From assembly GCA_006384855.1 (NCBI GenBank), contig VCJN01000583.1:24466-88465 (forward strand): a stretch of DNA of 64,000 nt, read 5' to 3'. Below are positions 25,101 to 36,797 of the stretch, piece by piece (the stretch's first letter is position 1; each line of letters opens with the position of its first letter). A model generated the notes under the pieces. That model searched no databases. It worked only from the letters and a program-made list of their open reading frames with translations, and was not told the DNA's origin. A program made the translations under genes and the position numbers. The DNA is from Tetraselmis striata. Its lineage: Eukaryota; Chlorophyta; Chlorodendrophyceae; Chlorodendrales; Chlorodendraceae.

Positions 25101-28100
25101 ATATTGCCTGCTCCGGGGGCATGCGGCTGTCCGCATTGGGCAGCGCTTGTGAGGTCGCCGGCCAGTGCTGCGGCGCCTGGGCGGCATCATCCCGCTCTGT
25201 CGGGGCGCCGGGAGGTGGCGGCCCCCATGCCGCACTCTCCATCGGCGTGCGGCTGTCCGCATGGGGCGACACTTGTTGGGCCGCTGGCCAGTGTTGCGGC
25301 GGCTGGGGCGCCCTGGCTTGCTCTAAAGGTGGCGCCCCCCACCTTGCATGTTCCGCAGCTGCAGGGCTGTCCGCACGGGGCGACGATTGCGAGGTCGCCG
25401 GCCAGTGCTGCGGCGCCTGGGGGGCGCTGGCCTGCTCAGGAGCGCCGCCTGGTGGTGGCCCCCCCCATATTGCCTGCTCCGGGGGCGTGCGGCTGTTCAG
25501 AGGGGGTGGCGCTTGCGGGGTTGGAGGCCAGTACTGCGGCGGCTGGGCGGCACTATCCGGCTGGGGAGGGCTGCTGGTCGGTGGGACGTTCCATCTCCCG
25601 CCCTCTGCAGGCGCAAACCTGTCTCCCTGGGGCGACGCCTGACGGGCTGCGGGCCAGAGCTGCCACGGCTGGGCAGAGCTAGCGGGATGCGGAGAGCCGC
25701 TGGGCGGCAGCGCCACCCATCTTCCATGTTCCTGAGGCTCAGGGCTGTCCGTGTGGTAGGCCGGCGCTTGCGGGGCGGCCGGGCAGTACCGTGGGGGATG
25801 GGCGGGAGTATCCTCCTGGGGAGGTCCGCCGGGTGGTGGCGCCCTCCATTTGGAAGGCTCCACTCGCGCGGGACTGTCCGCCTGAGGGGGCGCAGACCAA
25901 GACTGCGGCGTCTGGGCAGCTCCATCTGGGAGGGGAGGGCCGCTGGGCGGCGACGGCCCCCATCCTGCCGGCGCCATCCGCGCGAGGCCCTCCGCGTGGG
26001 GCGGAGCCCAGCCCGGGGCGGGTTGGCCCGGGGCAGGTGGCGCGGCGCTGTTCCCGCTCACCGACGGCTGCCAGGATGGTGGGGGCGGCACGCCTGGCTG
26101 CGCCATCGCACAGTCCCCGGCGCGCTGCCCACCTGCCGCCACCGCCTCTGCCCCCGGCCCCGGAGGATCCCCGGGCGGTGCGTCTGGCTGGCTGCCCACA
26201 GGGGCGGGGGCTATACCAGCGTGCACCTCACCCTCAGGCCGGGAGGGCGCAGCAACCACACCACTGCCGCCCTCCGGGACGTCCTCGATGTCCATGTCGG
26301 AGCCGCTGCCGCCCTCATCGCCGCACTCGCCAGGCTCGGCGCCGTCAGCGTCACGGTCGCCATCGCACCCGCCCCCGCCGCCGCCATCGCCTTCCTCAAC
26401 AGTCACACAGCCTTCGGCAATGGCCTCGCCCCCGTCCTGCTCGCCCCGCGGCTCCGCGGCCCGCTGCTGCTCCCCTGCGCCCGGCTCTGCCTCCGCCTCC
26501 GCATCAGCGCCACACAGCTCTCCAGGGGTTCCGCCGCCGCCGGGGCGCTCTGCCCCTCCCGCATGGCCGTCCTGAGCGTCCGGGGAAGCGGGGGTGGCGG
26601 CGACACGGGGAGGCGGCGCCGGGGGCGGCGCGGCGCTCCGCAGCAGCAGGCCGAGACGCTTCGACACGCCGGTGGCGTCGCGCCCGTAGCCCTCCTCCTG
26701 CGGGGCGCCCAGCGCATGTCAGCAGCGCCCCGGTGGCTCTCAGGGGGAGGGCGCTGCCCCTGAGCAGCGGCATTATGTGCCTTGATGCTGGGCTGGATGC
26801 TGTTGCGCATGACACGTGCTCGGACATCTGCGAAGCCAGCGCAAGTAGGCGAAAGAAACCGGAGCGCTGCGCCGGACCACATGCCATCCCCATCCCAACA
26901 TGAGTCAACACAGACACGCCTGCCGCAGCAGTACGCTGCGTGCCGTTCGTACCTGTGCTCCTCCGCCTCTAAATGCATGCATATACTCCACCGCAACGGC
27001 AGGCAAGGCGCACGCACCTGGTGGATGAGCTTGGTGTCCGCGACCTCCCCAGCTGCGTGCATGCAGCGCAGCTCCCGCAGCGAAAAGGGGCCCACCAGCT
27101 CCCCATCCTGCAGCCGCCCGGTCCTCAGCAATCCCAGGCCAGCCGGCAGACGGGGTGCCGCAGAGCAGAGCAGGGCAGCCCCCGCCCCCTACCAACCTCC
27201 GCCCCTCGCCCAGCTTGGCGGTGTAAGTGCTAGTAAATCTTTCCAGCTGGTCAGGGCGCAACGGCTCTCCACATCAGCCCATTGATTGGATTTGCACACT
27301 ATCATGTGGAAGTGATATAACGCATCAACTTCGTGTAATCGCAGCTGCAGAGCCGTAAGCTTTGCCACTGGGTCACCAAGGGTATGCTTGGCCGTTACTG
27401 GTACGCCCTTTCCAAGTGGGAACATCTCCATGAGGTGGCCTACCTCACTCGACCATACTCCACCCTGGTTCTCAAGCTGAAATGAGCACGAGTGTACGGA
27501 ATCATCTGACCACTACGGAATCACTACCAACTTGAAATCTGAGGGTAACTAAGCTTGGGCTCCTACATGCAAGAAAGCATCGCAGCTCATTCCCCTCCGC
27601 ACGTGGCACAATTATACTGCTCCATATACTGTATAGCTCAACAGGGCTAGTTAGTGCGAAACAACATGCGTCGTTTGCAATCGGCAGTATTGACATTTTA
27701 AGCATGGTCCTGACCACACAATTCTGCCCCCAACATATCTTAAAGCGTCCCAATTCTACAAATTAGCGGTTTGCTGATACTTGAATCAGCCTGATGTATG
27801 TCCCGTGGGGGGGGGGGGGGAGGGGAAGGGCGCTACCTTGAGAAACGTCCAGTGCCGCGTGAGCTCGTGCCACTCGGCGGGGTCGCAGTTCTGAAACTCC
27901 TCCGGGTCCGCCAACAGGCCTCTCTCGTCCTCCGTGGCAGGGTCGTACAAGCTCCCCGGCGACCGCGGTCGAATCCAGTCTGCGGCATCCCAGATAGGTC
28001 GCTAAATTAGATATATTGCGTGATATGTTATGTACTTATTCCCATCCGAGGAAAAATGTATATTACATAATTCCATTATCATAAGTAGATGAAATAACAT

Positions 28101-31100
28101 GTATATTACATGATTCCATTATCATAAGTAGATGAAATATAAATCGAGCAATAATGTCTACACATATTGCAGCGTGAGGGGGGACGGCAGGCACGGAGCT
28201 AACATGCCAGCCTTCCAGCAGGCGCGCTTGGCGGGCGGCGCTGAGATCGAGGGTGGGCGAAGATGGCTGGAGCGGAGAAGGGGGGGGGGGGGGGGGACCT
28301 GGTGGCTCGAAGTGGTTCCATGCCCTCTGCCGCTTTGGCGGCTGGTGCGCGCCAATCGCCGTTTGATCTTGGGTGCGCGGTGCCGACCTGCGCCGGTCGG
28401 GGTCTGCGGGGTCGCAGGGTTTAGGGCGCAGGCCACGGGTCAGCTCGACGTCGGTCCGTGCTGGGAAATCGGGAAACAATCCCACTGTCAGCCCCCCAAA
28501 GGCATTGGCACAGCGCCAGCGCCGAATCCTCCTGCGGCCGGCCCCTGTCTTCCGGATCCTCGGCGGAAACGGGTGCTCGTCAGCGGATGGCGCTCATTGG
28601 AGGCCGCCGAGGTTGCGACATGAGTGTGGATGCTAGGTGCCATATGGCGAGGGTGCCAGCTACCGCCGACGGCTCCCCTCGCGCGCTGCGCCGTCGTCGT
28701 GTCTCGGCGACGGCTGGGAGACGTGGTCGGCCGGCGGACGCCCAGCCCAAGCCCACGAATTAGCCGCAATTCGCGAATCGTGCGGCGAGTATGGGAGGGA
28801 AGCACCCGGGCGGAGCTTGTCATCGTAGATGCCGCAGCGCATCCGGGGTAGGAATAGCAGACGCCGTCACTGAATGGAATTCGTTTTCGAGGTTGCCGTC
28901 GTCGTGACGTCGTCGCGCGAAAGAAAAAATATACGAGTCGCCGTCGTCATCGGAAGCGCGTCGGTGACAAGAGCGGCCGAGAAAACGAGCGGCGGCTGAA
29001 CAGCGGCTTAACAGCAGCGGGGCACACTACTACCGCGCGGCGGCGCGCGGGCGGAAGGCGCGGTCGAGCGGCGGTATAATAGTGTTTATGTTGCGACAAT
29101 TGCAGGGTCGCTAATGCATAGCGACTGGTCGCTGTACAGAGGGGAGTACTAGCAACAGTGTGAGATATCAAAGTTGCAATAAGACCCGCACATATATGCA
29201 CACATACATAATACATGCATATATATGTCCATAGGGCTGCCGCCGAGTGGTACAGTCTTCCAGCATCATCACACAATATCATGATCGTCCACAAAACAAT
29301 GTGACAAGCATACAGCTTTCCACAAAACCATGAAATGGTGAAAATATATACTTCTCCACGTACGCTTTCTCCCGCTTCGTCTTGTAAGCTGCCTGGGGCA
29401 TTCTCATTTTTCCGTCTTGTCTTTGTATGAGCAACCATATTTTCATCATACTAGGCCTATCATCCTAGACAATTACTGCCATACGTAAGATGCATTTATG
29501 AGACATACACACTGAAGCGTGATTCTGACACCGTGTGCTCTGAAGTATGTCAATTCGGAATTCGACACTAGCGAGCAGTCACTTCAGGAATGTATTGCAC
29601 ATGCCAGCTCCCAGTGAGGCAGTGGCTGCCCTGCCCGCCGCCATCTTGATTGCCTCCCCGTGTGTTGATGCAGGAGGATGAGATACTTTATGGCCGGGCC
29701 GCTCGGCGCATGCATGCTCAACCACCACCTCGGCCGCGCCACTGTCCCGGAAGTCATCACCCTGCCGGTGCTGCGCGCACTATTGGCCTCTGGCAAGTAG
29801 CCTGCCTCCCTCCCCCCCTTCATAATCTCCCCAATAAGGCGGGCGCTTGCAGGGAGCTCATCCTCTGCCCATGCCCACCTCATGGCGCCATGACAACAAC
29901 ACAATGCACATGCTTGATGCTACCATGTACACCCCAGGACAGTAAAAAAGTCCTCGTAAAGCGTAGCGCACATTTCAAAGCTCAGTTTTGCCCGGGGTTT
30001 GCGCGCGTGCAGTGAACCAAAAACCTTGGTTACGCGGTGAAAAGCTGGCCAAAAGATATTCACCGAATCGAATAGTCTTAGGTAGACTCGTAATTTTGAG
30101 CCATAGGACAACATGTATCCCCTTTTTTACCCTGGGTGTAATCTATGCTGTATATGTATATACAGGGTGTAGATGCCGTCAAACGTTTCGTCAATGGCGA
30201 CGGTTAGAGCTCATGGCAGATGTCCAGCACAAAGCGCTCCCGGATGGGCTATAAACGACGCCGTCCCCTTCCCCCGCCCCCCTTGTGCGCCGCAGTGCGA
30301 GAATGGGGGTGCTCGGACCTTGCCCGCCTGCGTCTGGGGAGCGCGCGCCTGTGGCCTGCCTCCCGGGGAGAGGAAGCGAGCGGAGATGATTTCCCCCCTG
30401 CAGCAGCAGGTCAAGCACATCCCCGCTCAGTCAGCCCGTCGAACACGTCCCTGGCACCATGCCTCGGTAAGAATGGGGAGTCTCCCTGGGACGCTGGTGG
30501 CGAGGGACACGCTGGCCACTACCCTGCCGCATTGGCTCTCCACGGGGGGGGGGGGGGGGGGGGGACCTGCTGCGGCACCCCGCTCCGCTTCTGGCCCACC
30601 CAGACCTGCTCTTGCGCCCGTGGCCTGGGGGGCGGTGGAGCCGGAGGCGGTGGCGGTGGCGTGGGGCGCGAATGTGTCAGGCTCCGCTGGGTGGGACACA
30701 GCGGCGGTTGCGGCAGTGGACGCCCTGCGAGCTTCGGGGCTGCCTCTGCGGCCGCTACCCAGTCCACGCAGCCCGCGGCCTGCAGCTCCGCCTGTGCAGA
30801 CAGCGACCCGCCGCTAAGAAGCGGTCTCCCCTGTGGTGGTGTCGTGCTGGAGGTAAATCCCACCCCCCAGGGAGGCCTCCCTGCCCGTGCCTCTCCCTGC
30901 CCCCTCTCTGGCTGTGTCGCCCCGCCCGTTCTGTCTGTATACCCCCTTCCACTGTGGCACTGCCCCGCCCTCCCAAGCGGCCATCTCACCCTCAGTCCTT
31001 GCATACGCACGCCAAGCTTTGCGCCGCCATCGCCCAAGTACAGCAGCCCAGCGGTGATTTTGGCCTGCGACAATAGCGAGAAGGGGAGTACATGGAAGGT

Positions 31101-31221
31101 TCAATGGCAAGGCGGGCCATTGGGGTTGCGATGGACCAAGGGCGAGTGCACTCGGCGGCAAGGGTTGTAGTAATAAAAGGGGAAAATGGGGCAGACGAGA
31201 GTGTGAGTGTGTGTGTGTGGT

Positions 31222-31254
<33 letters not shown>

Positions 31255-31391
31255 CCCGCCTGCATACGCAGCTCCACCAGAAATTCCTGCTTGAGCTTTG
31301 CCAGGCGCTGCCGGGCTGCCGCGGCAGCTGGATCCTCCCCGCTCCCTCCCACATCTCCAGGTGGCTCGGCGTTGAGTGGCTGGATCTTCAT
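19366..31391 (-). CDS. GYF-like domain protein with ~30 Pro-rich tandem repeats, 12 exons
   Basis: Exons in transcript order are 31391-31260, 30791-30567, 30397-30319, 28403-28299, 27979-27837, 27246-27193, 27107-27018, 26697-22213, 21476-21355, 20699-20604, 20039-19920 and 19450-19366. All junction phases agree, giving 1912 codons if the TGA at 19368-19366 is the true stop. The start ATG at 31391-31389 is the best visible one; an upstream exon is possible. The first 260 residues are Pro/Arg-rich. Exons 6-8 carry a GYF-like module with GELVGPFSLRELR and a following AAGEV turn, but the usual leading Trp is not evident. The 4485-bp exon then encodes an acidic Gly/Glu-rich segment and about thirty 42-43-residue Pro/Ala/Ser repeats (core QPPQHWPA...SPHADS...W.PPP). 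GYF domains bind Pro-rich peptides, so self-association is conceivable (inference). The last donor-like GTGAGG overlaps the stop, so splicing onward is an alternative. Confidence 0.7.
20777..21297. repeat. ~290-bp tandem duplication in an intron of the GYF-like gene
   Basis: The block TTTCGGAGCAGCTGTTGAAA recurs at about 20785 and 21068. It is followed both times by a GAGAGCTTTATGGTTT stretch, a GGCGAAT.CGCCA stretch and GGAGCTTCTGGTTTCGGAG. The copies are diverged, so the duplication is not recent. Confidence 0.75.
22213..25960 (-). repeat. Coding minisatellite, unit ~126-129 bp, about 30 copies
   Basis: This part of the long exon is a tandem array whose period is a multiple of three, so repeat number can change without breaking the frame. 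Sub-blocks are shuffled: the W.PPPSG, PPQHWPA and SPHADS modules occur in varying order and copy number, as expected from repeated unequal exchange. Long open frames on the plus strand here are a by-product of the GC-rich repeat. Confidence 0.88.
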
Positions 31392-34002
31392 GGGCAGTGA
31401 CCTTGCTGCGACTTCAGAACGGTCGGGCTACCTGGCGACCCAGGTGATGCCTCCCAACCTCCACTGTCGGGCCGCAGGTGCCCCCAATCCAGCGGCTGCC
31501 AAGACCCAGTTGCGGGGGGGTGAAGAGGCAGGCGATCCGCCGTGTCGCCGTGGCACGCAGCGGCAGGTGCGGCAGCACCTTTATCGGCCACCAGCGGGAA
31601 TACCAGCGGTCGCATCAACCGCGAGGGAAGGCATGTTGTGCTGGCGCGCAGGGAGCGAGGAGGTGCCGCCGCCCACTTCACGCGGAAAGGCCCGTCAACA
31701 ACCAATCCGCCGAGTGGTCCACGAGTGACACCAGCACGGACCTGTGCCTGATTATTCTATAGTAAAAAGCGGACAAGGGCGACGGCGTCGAGGGTCAACT
31801 TGCCCTTGATGGGCGACGGCGATGAGAGCAATCAGATAGGGCAGTATCGTCGCGCAGCATGCGGAGCCGGGGGGGGGGGGGGGGGGGGGGGGGGAGGGGA
31901 TACTCCTCGCCGCGTTGGTGGCCGTAGCTGCCACGGTGTTTTTCCGCCCTTGCCCGGTCGCCGCCCGTCACACGTTGTGCTGCCGGCCCATATGTAGCTT
32001 GTAATTATGTTTAATAAACAGCAGAATAATATTATCGGAGATGTTGATTCTTTGACATATCATCATATCCGATAATTGGTTATATAAATTATTCTTAAAG
32101 GGCTACAGCGCGTCTTAAGACTTACTATTTCGCGTTGCACGATAGTGTATAATCTACATTATTATTATACCGCGCCTAATCCTTTCTGGTTTGCTCCAGC
32201 GATGATTCACATTCGCAGCTTGCTTTTTAGAATATGATAGTAACCAAGGTTTACTACAACGACCAGGAATAAAGTAAAAGTAAAGTTCGCCCCGCGGGAC
32301 ATCGACGACGACTGGTACCGCCGTACGACCCATAGTCGCTACATTATTTTCCCGCCTGTTAAAAGAAGTCACGCTATTCGTTCGAAGCACGGTCAAGGTC
32401 AAGTTCGCCCCGCGGGACATCGACGACGACTGGTACCGCCGTACGACCCATAGTCGCTACATTATTTTCCCGCCTGTTAAAAATAAGTCGCGCTATTCGT
32501 TCGAAGCACGGTCAAGGTGGTTGTGGAGGGGAGTCGATGGTGTACACCCCCCACAAAAGTTTAGCCATGGAGGAATCCGCATGCAAGCAAAAACCACACA
32601 CACTCCACGAACTACACTAAAGCTTGAATGGGCTTGGTTGCAGCGCAGCCTCCAAAATGACGCGCTAAAGCATCGTTTTACGCGATGCGTTTGTTCTCAC
32701 AGTGAGTAAATGTTGTTTTTGACCAAAAAATGGCATAATACGATTGCATGCGTTTCAGCTTTTTTGAGGCTGCGTATGCTCCCAACCTTTTGCGCACGGA
32801 AAGTATAATAGATGATGCATAAATTGTGTAAGTATTGTGCGAATTGGATAATGGTGTGGTATCACACCCTTGCATGCGCCACTATCCCTACGTTTTTCTC
32901 AACGTTCGAAAGGGACTTGAAATGTGATCCGTTGGTAGCATAGCACGCGACGCGCTATATGGCCCAAGCTTCACCATGCGAGTAGCCCATATCACAACCC
33001 GTTTGATGCGCCAATGCCATGACGCAGCGCGCCGGGAGGTGTGCATGAAAGGTAGGCATTGTGCCAAAAGACTCAGTATTGCCAAGTCGCAGTCTTTCAG
33101 GCATCACCAGCAAAAACTTGACTAGAAACATGGGGAAACGCTATAATGCAAAGTTGTCGGTCTTCGTTCAAGCATTTAGGGACTCGAGTCTGAGGCACAT
33201 TGGGTTGCATCTAGGTGCCCTTGACGTGGCCTAACACTGGGCCCCTATGTCTGAAAACACGTTATTGGGCCCGTATACCCCTTAAACGTCAGCGAATCCC
33301 AAATCTGAGCGCAATAGTTCTCCTGACTGAAGTGAGAGCGCTTTTGCTATGGCTTCTCCAACGCGACCTCGTATGCCTCAATCCAACGCCGTTTCGCAAA
33401 GATATGCCCCTTGGCACGCCTCCCAAAACGACGGCGATTGCAGCACAATATTCTCGACATTGACAAGAGCGCTCGGATTCGTCTACCGGTCGCATGACAC
33501 CATTATGTCGACGAATTTCGAAGAAAATGATCTATATTTGGCAAAAAACGTTATTTATATGCTCCGAAACTGCTTATAGTGCTGAAATTGGGGCACTGTT
33601 GCAGCGCGCGTGTGCCACCTTGTCTGCGACTTCTCTGCGCCAAAGTAAGCGATATTTCCCGATTAGCGACGATACACCTAGCTACGATTGAGCATACTTG
33701 CGGTTGGTTGAATGGCATATATAGTAATACATTGCCATATACCAGCACAACATTGAATTCCCGCGTGTCGTATGACTTGGGGAAGGGGGGGGGGGGGGGG
33801 GAGGGGGGGCAAGACTTTTGTGGGCAGGTGTACGTCTTCCTACCGCCCGGCGCCCGCCCGGCCGCGCGGGCATGCCAGTCATTCTGCAGTCGCGCGCAAC
33901 ACAGTCCACAACAGATGCAACGGCGGATGGAAGGGTATGCAACATAGCAGCAGTTAGAAGTTGTTTTCGTCGATAGCTATCGCCATCAAAGCACCCTTCG
34001 GA
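31392..34002. other. Intergenic region between divergent genes
   Basis: No gene could be supported. Both strands are open at 31540-31750, and the minus strand could hold an upstream exon of the GYF-like gene (donor-like GTGCTG after a VFPLVADK frame). G tracts lie at 31870-31894 and 33786-33809. A 118-bp tandem duplication lies at 32284-32517. Confidence 0.5.
32284..32517. repeat. 118-bp direct tandem duplication, two near-identical copies
   Basis: Copy one starts AGTTCGCCCCGCGGGACATC at 32284 and copy two starts the same way at 32402. They differ only around the short A-rich segment and one nearby base. Such similarity in a decayed region means a recent duplication or an assembly artefact. 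Confidence 0.9.
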
Positions 34003-35756
34003 ATGGCGGCGGCGGATCCGACGGAGGCCAAGCAGGAGGAGTGGGAGGTGCTTTGGTGCTTTGAAGGCTTCCAGGTCACTGCCGATAGGTGAGGGTGGGA
34101 GGCGATGATAATGATGCCGAGCCACTCAGCGGCCGCGTGGAGTGACCGGACGAGCAGCGGCACGACACGGCGCGAGCGCGCCGACACAATACCCCGCGCC
34201 TTGACATTTTGCTTCAATGTCCCGACTCAGGCTGCAGCAGCGACTTCCTTCATGGTGTCGCTTCCGCCGGGTGAATCCCGCCATGCCGTTGGCGGAGCAG
34301 GTGGCGGGAGCGCACGTACTGATCCCCACCGCGGCGAGAATTTCACCCGACGTGCTGGACCGCGCCACTCACCTGCGCCTGATTTGCCAAGCTGGAACAG
34401 GTTGGTGTCTGTACTATCGCCACGCCTTCACCCGCTCAGAGCCGTCCCACGTTTGGACTCGTAAGCGTGGGCCAGCTTCCTGTGGCCGTGTAGCAGCTGG
34501 CCTAATAAGTGTGCTTAACTGGTCGCCCGTTTGCAGGCCACGACACTATCGACGTGGAGGCATGCCGCGCTCGGAATATCCCGGTCTGCAACTGTCCCGG
34601 TGCGCAGCGGCCGTGTCGTCCCTAAACGCCACATGCACTTGATGTTTTCACATGTGCGGTTTTTCGTGTGTGGGCCATTGTTTCTTGCGGGGGGGGGGGG
34701 GGAGGGGGGGGGGGGGGTTCAGGCAACAGGCATCTGAATGGGCCTGTGGGAGAGCGCATGTGAGTTGGGACTGCTGCTGAGACTTCTTGTCGCTCCCCAC
34801 AAATCAGGGCTCAATGCTACAAGCGTTGCCGAGGCCGCCCTCTGTGCGTTGCTAGCGATGGCCAAGAACCTGGCTGGGCAGGCGGTCGCTTTTGAGGAGC
34901 GCAGGCCCGGGGTAGGTGCCGTGCGGCCTATCCGCTCGCAGATCTTGGCCAGATGAGTGGACCAAGCTAGTGATGATATATCCGCGCGTATGGGACCCGC
35001 ATTTCACCAGTAGTTTTGCTGAAGCTCTGGGTGTGCCAGGTCACCGTGGGAGTCCAACTTGCCGGCAAGACAATGGGAATCATCGGCATGGGTGCTATTG
35101 GTGCGCGTACCTGCAGGCCCCGGTCATGGTCAGGGTGGATGGGATGGGAGAGGTTGACATGAGCTCGTTGACGGCATGTTGACCTGTTGGCGCGCTGCAG
35201 GTAAGGCCATGGAGCAGATTGCAATGGGCATGTCCATGACAGTAGTGAGCACGAGCTCCACGAGCAGCCGCAAGGAGCTGGAGCAGCTGCTACGGTCCAG
35301 CGATGTTGTCAGCCTGAGCTGCCCACTGAATGATGCCACGCGGGGGCTGATCAGGTGGGGCACCGCCGCCGGGTGATACCCAGCACACCAACCGCATAAT
35401 TGAGGTCCTGCCCGCACAGATGGGCGATGACGCGCAGCAACCAAACTGTCCGGGCTGCCTGGAGTGGGGTCGTGCGGGGCGCCTTGCATTGGCTCCCTTT
35501 ATCAGTGATAATTTGCACCATACGTTGACATCGCAACTCCCAATTCCGCTGTTGTACCCCCTCCCAACCACTAGCCACAAAGAGCTTGCGATGATGAAGC
35601 ACGGAGCATACCTGTTAAACTTTGCCAGAGGAGCCATCATCGACCGCCAGGTTGGTCCCGATGCGGAGACCGGCAGGGCCGGCTGCATGTGCATGCCCTT
35701 GCAGCCGTCCACAGCCCCAACAGCATGTGTGTGACGTGTGTGACTGTGTGTGTGCG

Positions 35757-35803
<47 letters not shown>

Positions 35804-35998
35804 CTGTGTGTGTGCGCGCGCGCGCGTGTGTGTGTGACTGTGTGTGTGTGTGTGTGACTGTGTGTGTGCGCGCGCGCGCGCGTGTGTGTGTGACTGTGTG
35901 TGTGTGTATGTGTGTGTGTGACTGTGTGTGTGAGTGACTGTGTGTGTGAGTGACTCTGTGTGTGTGTGCGCGCGCGTGTGTGTGTGACTGTGTGTGTG

Positions 35999-36045
<47 letters not shown>

Positions 36046-36078
36046 CTGTGTGTGTGTGCGCGCGCGCGTGTGTGTGTG

Positions 36079-36113
<35 letters not shown>

Positions 36114-36208
36114 CTGTGTGTGTGAGTGACTGTGTGTGTGAGTGACTCTGTGTGTGTGCGCGCGCGCGTGCGTGTGTGTGTGTGTGTGTGACTCTATGTG
36201 ACTGTGTG

Positions 36209-36242
<34 letters not shown>

Positions 36243-36797
36243 GGCTGACGGCTTGCTGCTGCGAATGGACGCGCTGCAGGCACTGGTGGATCACTTGGAG
36301 TCGGCCGGCAACAGGCTCGCCGGGGTGGCTCTGGATGTGCATTGGGAGGTGCGAACATCGGGATGCTGGCGAGGGTGCAACATATGTGTTGAGACTGGTT
36401 CTGCTTTGCAGCGGATTACCGATGCATACACGGTCACTGACAGTGGCTTTGTTGTGTGCCCGCCTTGCTTCCTTCCTTCTGCCACGTGTGCTGCTGCGCC
36501 ACCTTGTCTGGCGCTGTGGCGTTCGCTTTTTGGTTTGTTGATGGTGGTATTCGTGCATCGCCCGCCATCATGTGGCACAATGCGTTTGTTTGTCTTCCTG
36601 AATTGACCGCCCGTGTCTCTCAAATACAGCCGCTGTGGGACCCGTTCGCCCCGCCATACAACCACCCCTGTGTCCTTGCCCTTCCATACAATGCGTTCGC
36701 AACAGGGGCTGTGTTTGACGGGTATGCCGACTTGATTGTCCATAATATTCGCACTTGCAGAGAGGGCGGAAACACCCAGTTGGTCCACCGATTGTAA
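34003..36797 (+). CDS. D-isomer-specific 2-hydroxyacid dehydrogenase-like protein, nine exons
   Basis: Exons are 34003-34088, 34231-34400, 34537-34599, 34808-34911, 35040-35100, 35201-35354, 35575-35650, 36280-36348 and 36630-36797. They total 951 bases, giving 316 residues and a TAA stop, with every phase matching. The ATG at 34003 opens the first coding exon. Visible family marks are HLRLICQAGTG, ATSVAEAALCALLAMAKNLA, the dinucleotide loop GIIGMGAIG, DVVSLSCPLNDATRGLI, the catalytic-Arg block LLNFARGAIIDRQ, and GVALDVHWEP with the catalytic Glu. The family normally closes with a TPH motif whose His is the acid-base; here the sequence is ALPYNAFAT, so Tyr stands in that place. After the second Rossmann strand (VVSTSSTSS) there is no acidic residue, which in relatives goes with NADP(H) use. 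The fold is secure. Activity as a reductase/dehydrogenase is doubtful, and the substrate is unknown. Confidence 0.9.
35741..36240. repeat. Compound (GT)n/(GC)n higher-order repeat in dehydrogenase intron 7
   Basis: Five hundred bases of GT runs are punctuated by GACT steps and by several (CG)4-6 blocks, in a repeating larger pattern. It stops about 40 bases before the exon at 36280. Alternating purine-pyrimidine tracts like this favour left-handed DNA. Confidence 0.95.

Noticed and set aside
24222-25682. Long plus-strand open frames over the Pro-rich exon (also about 22899-24140 and 25348-26763)
   Set aside because: They are shadow frames of a GC-rich coding repeat. The minus-strand frame has agreeing exon phases, the GYF-like neighbour and no stops over 4.5 kb.
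29678-29800. Short plus-strand frame MRYFMAGPLG... ending TAG inside an intron of the GYF-like gene
   Set aside because: It reads plausibly and follows a CAG, but it is only 40 codons, has no partner exon and lies antisense in an intron.
35290-36558. 422-residue minus-strand frame made largely of THTHTH
   Set aside because: It is the translation of the GT/GC microsatellite; the real exons are on the plus strand.
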